A DNA stretch of 64,000 nt, taken from contig CBDCWA010000004.1 of NCBI GenBank assembly GCA_965223255.1, forward strand, positions 806,001 to 870,000, read 5' to 3'. Positions 25,028 to 35,105 of this stretch are shown here, piece after piece; position 1 is the stretch's first letter; each line of letters opens with the position of its first letter. A program made the translations under genes and the position numbers. Below the pieces are notes generated by a model. It worked only from the letters and a program-made list of their open reading frames with translations. It made no database searches and had not been told where the DNA came from. The stretch comes from CBDCWA01 sp965223255. GTDB lineage: Bacteria > Pseudomonadota > Alphaproteobacteria > Rhizobiales > Hyphomicrobiaceae.

Positions 25028-25903
25028 CTAGAAGGGATTCCAGGTCGGTCGCCGTGTAAACTTCAAATAGCCAACGTTAGCCCCGAAGCGCAATCCGACG
25101 CCCGCTCTAATCGGTGCAATTGTGATATGCCGGCGCTGCATGAGCTGCACACCCACGCCACCGACCAAATAGGCCGAGCCCTGCACGCCACCGAAGCGGC
25201 GATATATGTCGCCCGGGCGCCGCATGTTATAGACAAGAATCATCACCTTGGAGCCTTCCGCTCCGAAATCGTAGCCAATGGTCGGTCCTTGCCAGTAAAC
25301 CCGGTACGCACCGACATTCTTTGTATAGAGCGTTCCCTCACCATAGCGCAGGCCGGCAACAATCGCGCCGCCCGCATCCTCACCGAGAATATAGCCATTT
25401 GGCCGTCCTGACCGCTTGAAGACATACTCAACCGCTTTCGCCATCCCCTTGCTGACGGAGCCAAAAAACTTGTGGCCGGTCGCGACGATTTCATTCCGCG
25501 AGTAGGTGCGGTCGTGATGCGGCCGCCTGCCATAAGGCGGCGGAGTTTGTTGATTGGAATAACGCCGCGGCGGCGGCGCATAGCGCGGCTTAGATGGTTC
25601 ACTGTAGCTGCGCGGCGGCGGGCTATATTGCCGGTCTGGCGCCGCGCCGCCCCCTGAATAGGGACGCCCGTACTCATCGGAAATAGCTTGGCGCTTTGGC
25701 CATGGCGCCCGGCTCTCTGAATCTGTGCTCTCGGCGGTCCGTTGATTCGGCGTTCCAGGCGTAACGCGCCCTTGCGTACCGTAGGTTGAAGGCGCGGTCT
25801 TGGATTGTTCCCAAGGCAACACCTCTTGGGCAGTTGCAGAGCCAACCAAAAGTATCGAACCTGTCAGCACACCCAACAAGTGCGCGATCAATGTCTTCAT
25901 CAT
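25028..25903 (-). CDS. eipA: EipA/DUF1134 envelope-integrity protein
   Basis: A 291-aa periplasmic protein. Signal peptide about residues 1-25 (MMKTLIAHLLGVLTGS ... ATAQ), then a ~110-residue linker rich in Pro, Tyr, Arg and Gly, then a complete DUF1134 domain: ATGHKFFGSVSKGMAKAVEY, GRPNGYILGEDAGGAIVAGL, RYGEGTLYTKNVGAYRVYWQ, GVGLRFGANVGYLKFTRRPT. In Brucella and Caulobacter this small beta-barrel is needed for envelope integrity. The double ATG at 25903/25900 is preceded by AAGGTGAG; upstream in-frame codons lack signal-peptide logic. The linker is longer than in the homologues I recall. Confidence 0.88.
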   Translation of the reverse strand: MMKTLIAHLLGVLTGSILLVGSATAQEVLPWEQSKTAPSTYGTQGRVTPGTPNQRTAESTDSESRAPWPKRQAISDEYGRPYSGGGAAPDRQYSPPPRSYSEPSKPRYAPPPRRYSNQQTPPPYGRRPHHDRTYSRNEIVATGHKFFGSVSKGMAKAVEYVFKRSGRPNGYILGEDAGGAIVAGLRYGEGTLYTKNVGAYRVYWQGPTIGYDFGAEGSKVMILVYNMRRPGDIYRRFGGVQGSAYLVGGVGVQLMQRRHITIAPIRAGVGLRFGANVGYLKFTRRPTWNPF

Positions 25904-26214
25904 GTCACGGCTCACCTTCTCGACGTCGTTCCGCTGCTGCAGCACGGCCGGAAAGCAAAACATCACCGACATGCCCGCAAGCACACCCTTCCCATAGCAA
26001 TCCAGCGAGACCACACAAAAATGGCCTAATTGCCACGATCTTGTGACGCAGATGAACAAATCTCGACGCCTGGAGCACCTGACGGTCGGCGGACGGCACC
26101 GCAGCCCGACGCCAATGCCGATCGCAAACCGCTCAGACTTATCTCATGATTTGGCCGATACTCCAAAATTCTACGGCACGCGCGCGAGCACGCCAAAGCC
26201 AGCCGAGCACGCCT
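25904..26214. other. Intergenic region upstream of eipA
   Basis: 311 bases between the eipA start and the stop of the next minus-strand gene. It should hold the eipA promoter, but no clear -35/-10 pair or other element was identified. Confidence 0.45.
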
Positions 26215-27201
26215 TCAAACGCGGAACGTTCCCCGTTTGCGCCCCTGTCCAACGTCCAAAAACAGCTCTTCAATCGGAATTTTTCTTTTGATTAGACCCT
26301 GCTCAAAGGAATAGCCAACCAGCGTTTCAATATTTTTGCGATTGCGCTCACCAAGGCCGTATTCCCAAGGATCGGGGCCAAGAATATCGACCTGTTCTTC
26401 CCAGGCTTCGCTGTACCAGACAATCGGTGCCACGCGCGGATTGAACATCCGTTTGAGACCTAGTGTTTTGGCAGCCTCAAACGCCTTGTAAAGCTCAATC
26501 GCAATCCACGGATGGCGCTCAACGATCGGCTTGCGAATGGCCATGACATGCATAATCGGGAAGATTCCGGTCTTCTGAAAATACGCGATTTCTTCCGCCT
26601 TGTGATCAGCAAACAAGCGCGCGACACTAGGATCGCCTTCAACCCAGGGGTCGATGAATTCCGGATGCATGACCGCATCTAACTCGCCTGCGACCAGCAT
26701 TTTTTCGATCGATTGATCATCGCCGAGTGTTGTCAGCTTCAATCCATCCGGTGGTGTAAACCCGACATCCTCATCAAGATCGGCAAACCATTCAATCGAC
26801 TTATGCGGCACACCGTATTCGCTTTCCAAGATGCCGCGCATCCACACGATGGCCGTCACCTGGTAGGACTTGACGCCGACCTTCTTGCCGATCAGGTCCT
26901 GAGGTTTTGTCAATCCCTTGCGGCTGTTTACAAAGATGAACCCATGCCGGAAACGACGGTGCAGGAACACCGGGATCGCCTCGATCGGCCAACCGGCATC
27001 TTTTGCCAACAAAAAAGACGAAGCCGACAATTCAGCTACATCAAATTGGTTATTGCGCAAATACCGCCAGTGCCGGGTTGTCGAATCCATCTTGGTAAGG
27101 TGCGTCAACTGAATACCATCGGGCTTCACCACACCATCGAGAATGGGACGCACGATTTCATAATCGCCAGTGGCAAGGGTTAGGGCAATGTCATTCGGCA
27201 T
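26215..27201 (-). CDS. Type-2 periplasmic-binding-fold protein, 4,5-dihydroxyphthalate decarboxylase-like
   Basis: A 328-aa protein without a signal peptide. The pattern LTLATGDYEIVRPILDGVVK, HWRYLRNNQFDVAELSASSF, PVFLHRRFRHGFIFVNSRKG, PQDLIGKKVGVKSYQVTAIV and MRGILESEYGVPHKSIEWF is typical of proteins annotated as 4,5-dihydroxyphthalate decarboxylase or ABC-type substrate-binding proteins of the PBP2 fold. No exporter signal or ABC genes lie nearby, favouring an enzyme or cytosolic binding protein, but the true reaction cannot be assigned. Confidence 0.75.
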   Translation of the reverse strand: MPNDIALTLATGDYEIVRPILDGVVKPDGIQLTHLTKMDSTTRHWRYLRNNQFDVAELSASSFLLAKDAGWPIEAIPVFLHRRFRHGFIFVNSRKGLTKPQDLIGKKVGVKSYQVTAIVWMRGILESEYGVPHKSIEWFADLDEDVGFTPPDGLKLTTLGDDQSIEKMLVAGELDAVMHPEFIDPWVEGDPSVARLFADHKAEEIAYFQKTGIFPIMHVMAIRKPIVERHPWIAIELYKAFEAAKTLGLKRMFNPRVAPIVWYSEAWEEQVDILGPDPWEYGLGERNRKNIETLVGYSFEQGLIKRKIPIEELFLDVGQGRKRGTFRV

Positions 27202-27331
27202 GGATGTCTAGAACCTTTGGAAGCAACGCGTAGCCAAACTGCGCGCGCCCAGCATACGCAGGAATTGCCCACCCAAAGTCAAGGCCTTAGCCAACGTATT
27301 GGTAATAATAATGCCAACAAATCAGGCCGTA

Positions 27332-29449
27332 TCAGCGACCTTCCCGCCACCAGGCCAGCGTCAATAGCATCAACAATGCGGCAAGCGCCAAGGCCCCTGC
27401 AAAAACCCTTGTTAACTGCACACCTCGTGTCACTTGTGCATTGCGGTCTCTGAGGCCAATCCAACCCGAACCAGAGAGCACTTTGGCCGCCGATAGCAGC
27501 GTAATGCGCGGCAACGTTACATCATCAGATGCCGTTGGCAGCAATCGTCTTGACCGGGTCCACAATATACCGGCGCCGGTTGCCTCTACGAGCTTGCGCA
27601 GTTTTTTGTCGGTGGCAGTCACTTCTGACATTTCGATGGGATCTTCGATTCCGGCATGCGCAACCGCCGTCAAAACTCCGACCGTGGAGGGCGTTTGCAT
27701 TTTATAGAGGCCCGGCTCCTTGACATCCAAGACGCCACGCCACAGACCCTCACCAACCTTGTTGAGGGTGATACGTGCTCCCCCGCCACCGGGTTTAGAA
27801 ATCGTGATCGGGGCGACCCTAAGCTCCATAGACCGTCGCTCAATCGTTACCTTGAGACCTTTTGAAAAGGCCAGCAAACGCTCTTCTTCAAGGTCCGGCT
27901 CTTTCATCAACCAGTGCGACAAGCGCCGCAGCAGATCGGTATGTGGGCCACCACCATCGAAGCCACGCGCCCACAGCCAAGCATGGTCAGACGTCAACAG
28001 CGCAACCCGCCCTTTGCCTTTTCGATCCAGAATAAGCAGGGGCTTTTTTTGCGCCCCAACCATGACCGTGCGCCCGCGTTCAGGGGTTACTTCCACTTGT
28101 CGGAACCAACGCCCCCACTTGGAGCCCGTGAGTTTTGCACCTGGCAGATCGCGCGTGACAGGATGCTTTTGCCCGTCCCGCGTCAAGTTGGCCTTGAAGG
28201 CCTCGGTCATCACCCGCCCGGACGGCAATGCTGGTAACACCGGCAACACCGGCGTTCTGACGAGACTTCTGGGCCCGGCATAATCGTCTCCGGCTGCAAT
28301 CAACAACCCGCCGCCGTGTTCGCTGACATAGCGTGCGATCTTGTCGTAGTAGAGCAATTGCAGAATGCCGCGCTGCTTATAGCGATCAAAAATTATGAGA
28401 TCGAAGTCGCGGATCTTTTCTGAGAACAATTCCCGCGTCGGAAATGCAATAAGCGATAGTTGGTGTATCGGCGTATCATCAAGTTTGTCCGGCGGCCTGA
28501 GAATGGTGAAGTGTACGAGATCGACCGCTGCATCGGACTTCAATAGGTTACGCCACGTCCGCTCCCCGGCATGCGGTTCGCCGGAGACCAAGAGCACGCG
28601 AAGATTTTCCCTCACACCTTTGGCCGCGACAACCACCCGATTGTTCGCCTTGGTCAATTCACCCTTTGCCGCCTGCAATTCGATCTCAACGATATTGAGG
28701 CCGGCGTGGGGAAACGCCATCGCAATCTTGTTGGGTTGATCGACAAAGGTTCGCACGACCTGATCCGGCTGGCCTTCGCGCCGGATGCGTACCGATACGC
28801 TGCCTTGGCGCCGTGCTCTGGGCCCAGTCGCACGCACCGCAAATTCAATCACCCGTCTTTGACCGACGATACCGAACTTCGGCGCTTTGATAACTTCGAT
28901 GCGGCGATCGAATTCGCCAGGACGCCCCGTCAACAACACATGCACCGGTGCGTCGAAACCAAGTGCTGCCGCCGACTTCGGCACATCATGGACCTGACCG
29001 TCAGTGACCATGATTACGCCTGCTAGCCGATCCGGCGGCACATTTGCCAGCGCGGAATTCAGATCGCCAAACAGTGCCGTACCACCGCGCACCCCGCGGT
29101 TGGGAAGCCCACCGTTAACCCAGACGACATCCAACCCCTTAATCGCGCCGAGTTTCTTTTCCAGTTCTTTCTTGATCTTGTCCGCCTGCTCCGGCCGATC
29201 GGCCAGCGCCTGACTGGTGCTCTTGTCGATCACGACAATGGCAATGTTACCGAGGCTTTCACGTTCTTCTTGCCTGAGTGCGGGATTGGCCAGCGCAAGG
29301 ATAACGGCACCCAGCGCCAACATGCGCAATAGCGTGCCCCGCGAGCGCTGCAGCACCAAAAGAGCGATCAAAACACCCAGTACGCCCAGTGCCACCCAGA
29401 TCACACTGAGCGGCACCAGCGGTGAGAATTCAATTGACCATTGGCTCAT
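27332..29449 (-). CDS. Membrane protein with VWA-like and glutamine-amidotransferase-like domains (Bat-type cluster)
   Basis: A 705-aa protein. Two N-terminal membrane helices (about residues 13-33 and 40-56) lead to a VWA-like region (IAIVVIDKSTSQALADRPEQ, GVIMVTDGQVHD) and, near residues 275-410, a class I glutamine-amidotransferase-like fold (LRVLLVSGEPHAGERTWRN, DFDLIIFDRYKQRG, GGGLLIAAGDDYAGP). A final membrane helix (RVFAGALALAALLMLLTL) ends WWREGR. It is last in the moxR-DUF58-DUF4159 operon, 11 bases after the preceding stop. Such clusters are thought to act in envelope homeostasis; the mechanism is unknown. Confidence 0.8.
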   Translation of the reverse strand: MSQWSIEFSPLVPLSVIWVALGVLGVLIALLVLQRSRGTLLRMLALGAVILALANPALRQEERESLGNIAIVVIDKSTSQALADRPEQADKIKKELEKKLGAIKGLDVVWVNGGLPNRGVRGGTALFGDLNSALANVPPDRLAGVIMVTDGQVHDVPKSAAALGFDAPVHVLLTGRPGEFDRRIEVIKAPKFGIVGQRRVIEFAVRATGPRARRQGSVSVRIRREGQPDQVVRTFVDQPNKIAMAFPHAGLNIVEIELQAAKGELTKANNRVVVAAKGVRENLRVLLVSGEPHAGERTWRNLLKSDAAVDLVHFTILRPPDKLDDTPIHQLSLIAFPTRELFSEKIRDFDLIIFDRYKQRGILQLLYYDKIARYVSEHGGGLLIAAGDDYAGPRSLVRTPVLPVLPALPSGRVMTEAFKANLTRDGQKHPVTRDLPGAKLTGSKWGRWFRQVEVTPERGRTVMVGAQKKPLLILDRKGKGRVALLTSDHAWLWARGFDGGGPHTDLLRRLSHWLMKEPDLEEERLLAFSKGLKVTIERRSMELRVAPITISKPGGGGARITLNKVGEGLWRGVLDVKEPGLYKMQTPSTVGVLTAVAHAGIEDPIEMSEVTATDKKLRKLVEATGAGILWTRSRRLLPTASDDVTLPRITLLSAAKVLSGSGWIGLRDRNAQVTRGVQLTRVFAGALALAALLMLLTLAWWREGR

Positions 29450-29460
29450 GACACTGGTTC

Positions 29461-32391
29461 CTATTGGCCGAGCCGCTCCAGCAATGCGGGCACGTGAACT
29501 TGGTCCGCTTTATAGTTCCCGGTAAGGGCATACATTGCGATATTGATCCCGACGCGGAAGGCCATTTCGCGCTGCGCCGGACCGCCGGGCACCGTCGGGA
29601 AAAGCGGTCTATTCGACTCATCGAGCGCCCAGGCTGCAGCGAAATCGTTAGACGTCACGAGGATTGAACTAACCCCATCGGCACGCCGCGCCCGTCGCCC
29701 GCCACCGGCGACTTTCCCTTGCGCCTCAACCCACAATTGTCCGCCATCCCAACGCCCTGGAAAGACGTTGAGGAGATAGAAGGACTTGGTCAACACATGC
29801 CCATCGGGAACCGGCTCCAAGCGCGGCACACTCAAATTTCCGAGCAGCCTTTGAAGCGGCGTTTTGGTGCCGGTCGAAAAACCAAACTGGCGACTGCCGC
29901 CGAGCCCGAAATCACGCGTATCGAAGATGATCATGCCACCGCGACGCATATAAGCGTCGATCTTCGCGATCGTTTTGTCGTCCAGGCGCGTCACGTTGGC
30001 CAACACCGGCCAATAGAGGACAGGAAAGAACGCAATCTCGTCACGTACAACATCAACCGCCATCGGTTTTCCAGGTTCAATGGCGGTGCGCAGCGACAGG
30101 ATTTTCGAAAGCCCCGCAAGACCGGCGCGCGACGTTGAATCGACCTGGCTATTCCCGGTAATGACGTAGCCGAAGGTCACTTTGCTGGTCGCGATGATCG
30201 ATTTGGGAATATCAATTCTAGATGTCGCTGTCGTCTTGCCCGCCGGACCTTTGGCTTTCGGCGCAGCCGACTGTGCCGCCGCTGAGTTGGGACCACCTGC
30301 AGCGGCAAGGAGGGCCATCCCACCGACGACCAGCGCCAGCCAACTTCCGACCCGCGTTTGCGATTGCATCCGGGGACGCGCCTGGAACAAGCGCGAAAAA
30401 CCACCGCCGACCCGCAACAATAGCACCGCCAAAGTATCCAAAAACAAGAGCGCCATAGCAGCCATCAAGAGCCAAGGCCTCAGCGGCACCGTCTTATCAC
30501 CTTCATAAGTTCTGCTCTTCGCCCCAGCAGGCAATTGCGACAATGGTTTGAGCACGGTCTTTACCCCAGCGATATTAAGCGCGCGCAACTTATTTTTTGG
30601 TCCGTAATAGCCCGGTGGATGTTCAAGCCCAGGCTCTGTCTTTGCGAAGTCTTTAACGGGGATGGCACGCGTCGTCGCACGCGGCGGCCGCAATTTCCCA
30701 AACCCGTCCAGTATAAGAATAGGCGGCAAGTAACCTTTGCGCGCTGGCCGCCCGGCTCCCGCGATCTGGCCACCGGTCAAGACAAATCCATCCTGGCCGC
30801 CAACCCGGCCGAGCGTCGCAATCCGCCGCATCATTTCAACAAACAACCCTGAAAGCGGCAGATTGGACCAATCTGTATTAGCCGTTACGTGAAACAGCAC
30901 CAATTGTCCCGATCCTCGCGCGCCAGCAGTCACCAGCGGCGTGCCATCTTTTAGCCGCGCCCAGACCTTTACGTCCTGACCGATTCGCCCAGGGTCCGCG
31001 AGCAATTGCCGATTGATGAGCACATCCTGCGGCGCCGCCAATCCGACAAACGGGCCATCGTCCGGCAGCTTCGCCAACGGCTGCGGCGTCGACCACGACA
31101 ACGCACCGCCGAGCGCCCGCCCGCCGAGCCTGAGCGGCACCGGCAACAGATTATCACCACCCTCTTCGAGCCGCGGACCGGCAAACCGCACCAGCATGCC
31201 GCCCTTTTCGACCCAGGCGTTGACCCGCTCGGCAAGTCCGCCTGTGATTTTGCCATGATCGACAAGAATGATCACGGTTGCATTTTGCGCGATTGCCGCA
31301 TCGAGATTTTCAGCAACCGTCTTCTTTTCCGGCTGCAGCAAGGACGAATAGGGCTTGATTGCCCGGGTGAGATAATAGAGCGCACCCAGCAACGGTTGCT
31401 CCTGTTCCTCAGCAACGCCGCCGATCAGCGCAATGCGCTGAAGATTTGCACGACCATCCAGAAGGTGCACGCTGCCCGCCGATCGCACGCCTGCAATCAC
31501 AATCCGCGAGACCTGATTCCTGAGTTCCAATGGTAACTCAAAAAAAGTTCGGGTTTTTTGGGCCTGTCCGGTAAATTGAAACTTGGCTTCGCCGAGCCTG
31601 TGACCGCTCTTTGAAAAGGCATGCAATAATCCGGTCCGCGCTGCGCCTCCAGGACGCGTAATGATCGCTTCAAGCCGGCCGACCTTGCCGAGGTCTGCCG
31701 CCACCGCCAGCGGCTCATCGCCAGCTCCAACGTCCACCACCGTAAGACTGCCATCGGCGAGCTGTCGCATGCGCCGAAAAACGGGTTGGATGTCCTTTTC
31801 ATAGACCAGCCCATCACTCAGCCATACGATAGAAACACCGGTTTTCCCGGCCAGGACGGTTCCGAGACGCTTCAACACCCAAGCCCGGTCCGGCCCATAT
31901 GGCTGCGGTGCCAAACCCGAGGCAGTGGATCGCGCATCCCAAGGCGCTTGGACACGTATTGCCTGTTCGCGAATGGCGCGGGCTGTGGGCGCCACGACCA
32001 CCAACCGCGACGCACTCTGTGCCTGCCCGATCAAACGCTCCATCATCACCTGGCGCTTGCGCCATTGATCGGCGGCTGCCCATGTATTGTCGACCAAAAT
32101 AACCAGCGGCCCTTTGCCCTCGATGACCGCGCCGCGATTTGGGTTGAGAACCGGATCGGCAAGCGCAAAAATAACCAATGCCGCTGCCAGAAGGCGAATA
32201 AGCATCAACCACCAAGGCGTCTGCGCCGGTGTCTTCTCTACATTATCGACTTCGGCCAAAATCCGGGTTGGTGGAAAGATCACTTGTTTTGGCCGCGGCG
32301 GCACCGTGCGCAACAGCCAGTAAATAATCGGCAGCGCGATCAGTCCGGCCAGCAGCCACGGGCTCATGAATGCCAATGCGCCAATCGTCAT
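29461..32391 (-). CDS. BatA-type N-terminal plus DUF4159 membrane protein
   Basis: A 976-aa protein. The N-terminus is of BatA/aerotolerance type with two membrane helices (MSPWLLAGLIALPIIYWLL, MLIRLLAAALVIFALADPVL) and a VWA-like region (PLVILVDNTWAAADQWRKRQ). Two more helices (WLLMAAMALLFLDTLAVLLL and LALVVGGMALLAAAGG) precede a C-terminal DUF4159 domain (~last 230 residues, with VTFGYVITGNSQVDSTSRAG and FFPVLYWPVLANVTRLDDKT). ATG 32391 overlaps the DUF58 stop (ATGA), so translation is coupled. Confidence 0.88.
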   Translation of the reverse strand: MTIGALAFMSPWLLAGLIALPIIYWLLRTVPPRPKQVIFPPTRILAEVDNVEKTPAQTPWWLMLIRLLAAALVIFALADPVLNPNRGAVIEGKGPLVILVDNTWAAADQWRKRQVMMERLIGQAQSASRLVVVAPTARAIREQAIRVQAPWDARSTASGLAPQPYGPDRAWVLKRLGTVLAGKTGVSIVWLSDGLVYEKDIQPVFRRMRQLADGSLTVVDVGAGDEPLAVAADLGKVGRLEAIITRPGGAARTGLLHAFSKSGHRLGEAKFQFTGQAQKTRTFFELPLELRNQVSRIVIAGVRSAGSVHLLDGRANLQRIALIGGVAEEQEQPLLGALYYLTRAIKPYSSLLQPEKKTVAENLDAAIAQNATVIILVDHGKITGGLAERVNAWVEKGGMLVRFAGPRLEEGGDNLLPVPLRLGGRALGGALSWSTPQPLAKLPDDGPFVGLAAPQDVLINRQLLADPGRIGQDVKVWARLKDGTPLVTAGARGSGQLVLFHVTANTDWSNLPLSGLFVEMMRRIATLGRVGGQDGFVLTGGQIAGAGRPARKGYLPPILILDGFGKLRPPRATTRAIPVKDFAKTEPGLEHPPGYYGPKNKLRALNIAGVKTVLKPLSQLPAGAKSRTYEGDKTVPLRPWLLMAAMALLFLDTLAVLLLRVGGGFSRLFQARPRMQSQTRVGSWLALVVGGMALLAAAGGPNSAAAQSAAPKAKGPAGKTTATSRIDIPKSIIATSKVTFGYVITGNSQVDSTSRAGLAGLSKILSLRTAIEPGKPMAVDVVRDEIAFFPVLYWPVLANVTRLDDKTIAKIDAYMRRGGMIIFDTRDFGLGGSRQFGFSTGTKTPLQRLLGNLSVPRLEPVPDGHVLTKSFYLLNVFPGRWDGGQLWVEAQGKVAGGGRRARRADGVSSILVTSNDFAAAWALDESNRPLFPTVPGGPAQREMAFRVGINIAMYALTGNYKADQVHVPALLERLGQ

Positions 32392-33359
32392 CGACCTGCC
32401 CCCGTTGACGCTTGCACATTTTGAAACCGGTAACCATCACCGCCGGCCCCGGCCCGCATGAGCACTGCCAGCAACGGTTCTGCTGCCGAGCGATCGGTAT
32501 GGTGCACCAAGAATGACCAACCAACCCGCCGCGCAATATCTTCCAGCGCCTGGCGATGTCCCTTCAATTTTGTCTGATAGCCCTCGCGTAATGCCTCGGC
32601 GCGATCCGCCACCCAATGCAGGTTGTCCTCAACTCCGACGAATTCGGTCCGCCCATCATAAGGCAGCGTCTCTTCTGCCGGGTCAACAACCTGGATCAGA
32701 TGACCCGACACATCGTTTTCGGCCAGCCCCTCGATACGCGCTGCGAGCCCGTCCAAAGGCTCGAGAAAATCGCTGATCAAGACGACACCTGAATAGCGGC
32801 TCAACCGTTCGCCAGGCGGCAGGCTGGCAGACAACACATCGCCGGTAAAATTGAAAGCGAGGGATTCTGCCAGACGCGAGGCCGCTCTTCGGCTCGCCAT
32901 CGCCCGCGTCACACCCAATAGACCGACACGTTCACCGCCTCTAATCAGCAGATCAGCTAAAGCGAGCGCAAGAACAATTGCCCGGTCGCGTTTCGTCACC
33001 GGCGCCAATCGACTGGAAAAGTCCATGGACTTCGACAGGTCAGGCCACAGCCATATGGTATGCGCCGCTTCCCATTCCCGCTCGCGAACGTAGACATGGT
33101 CGGAACTCGCCGAGCGCCGCCAATCGATCGCCGTCGCGGAATCTGTCGGCTCATAAGGGCGGAACTGCCAGAATGTCTCTCCGGGCCCAGCCCGCCGCCG
33201 ACCATGGATCCCTTGCGCCACCGTCGCTGCAATTCGATTTGCTTCTAACAACAATTCCGGCAAGCGTGCAGCCAGCGCAGAGGCTTCGTTTTCGAGCGCC
33301 GTCATCTTGCCGTGCACGCTGCTGCCACGGCGAGTTGTCTGCCAAGCCGGTTTCGCCAC
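32388..33359 (-). CDS. DUF58 domain protein
   Basis: A 323-aa protein with the DUF58 signature GRRRAGPGETFWQFRPYEPT then DSATAIDWRRSASSDHVYVR, followed by a VWA-like fold (WLWPDLSKSMDFSS, VVLISDFLEPLDGLAARIEG). It probably works with the MoxR ATPase encoded directly upstream. The start is GTG 33359, seven bases after the moxR stop, with GGAGTGAGG overlapping the end of moxR as the ribosome site. Its stop overlaps the start of the DUF4159 gene. Confidence 0.9.
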   Translation of the reverse strand: MAKPAWQTTRRGSSVHGKMTALENEASALAARLPELLLEANRIAATVAQGIHGRRRAGPGETFWQFRPYEPTDSATAIDWRRSASSDHVYVREREWEAAHTIWLWPDLSKSMDFSSRLAPVTKRDRAIVLALALADLLIRGGERVGLLGVTRAMASRRAASRLAESLAFNFTGDVLSASLPPGERLSRYSGVVLISDFLEPLDGLAARIEGLAENDVSGHLIQVVDPAEETLPYDGRTEFVGVEDNLHWVADRAEALREGYQTKLKGHRQALEDIARRVGWSFLVHHTDRSAAEPLLAVLMRAGAGGDGYRFQNVQASTGAGR

Positions 33360-33365
33360 TCAGCC

Positions 33366-34364
<999 letters not shown>

Positions 34365-34480
34365 GCGCTTACTGTTGAATATCCTGGCTAAGTTATGAAA
34401 CTCTGCGGCTTCCAAAGTGGTGACAATAAGGAGCAACTTAGCGCTGCGCCACAATTAGTTACAATGCTGCAGGAGAGGTG

Positions 34481-35083
34481 ATGACAAAACGTGATCAATT
34501 CAAGAGCGCCAGCCCCAATTCGGCACAGTCTGGCGCCGGCCTGCAAGCCTTTTTGGACGCCGCCCAAGGCGAGCACCTGCCGCCTGTTGAGACCTGGAAC
34601 CCGGCCTACTGCGGCGACATCGGCATGGAAATCCGCCGTGACGGCACCTGGTTTTACCAAAACAGTCCTATCGGGCGCAAACCGATGGTTAAGTTATTCT
34701 CGCGAATTCTTCGCCGTGATACCGACAACAACCATTACCTGGTGACCCCGGTCGAGAAGGTCATTGTCCACGTTGAAGACGCGCCCTTCCTTGCGGTGGA
34801 AATGGAGGTGATCGGCAAGGGTCCGGCCCAGGCCTTGAATTTTCGTACTAATCTTGACGACGTTGTGGCCTGCAGTCGGGAAAATCCGCTCCGTTTTGTC
34901 ATCGAGCAGCCCGCTGGCGGTTTGAAGCCTTATCTCTTGGTTCGCGGCAAACTGGAGGCCCTCGTCACCCGCGCCCTCTATTATGATTTGGTGGAGCTGG
35001 CTGAGGCACACCCGGACCACCCCGATGCTCAAGACGGCCTGGGCATTTGGAGCCGCAATACCTGGTTCCCCTTACAAGCCTAG
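34481..35083 (+). CDS. DUF1285 protein
   Basis: A 200-aa cytoplasmic protein with the DUF1285 pattern WNPAYCGDIGMEIRRDGTWF, YQNSPIGRKPMVKLFSRIL, YLVTPVEKVIVHVEDAPFLA and LYYDLVELAEAH. Function unknown. ATG 34481 has AGGAG five bases upstream; the preceding GTG 34478 is in frame but closer to the site. It commonly neighbours moxR, NUDIX and CCA-transferase genes in alphaproteobacteria. Here the NUDIX-CCA pair is on the opposite strand and convergent with it. Confidence 0.88.
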   Translation: MTKRDQFKSASPNSAQSGAGLQAFLDAAQGEHLPPVETWNPAYCGDIGMEIRRDGTWFYQNSPIGRKPMVKLFSRILRRDTDNNHYLVTPVEKVIVHVEDAPFLAVEMEVIGKGPAQALNFRTNLDDVVACSRENPLRFVIEQPAGGLKPYLLVRGKLEALVTRALYYDLVELAEAHPDHPDAQDGLGIWSRNTWFPLQA

Positions 35084-35105
35084 CAGGTAGACAATCCCGC
35101 ACGGA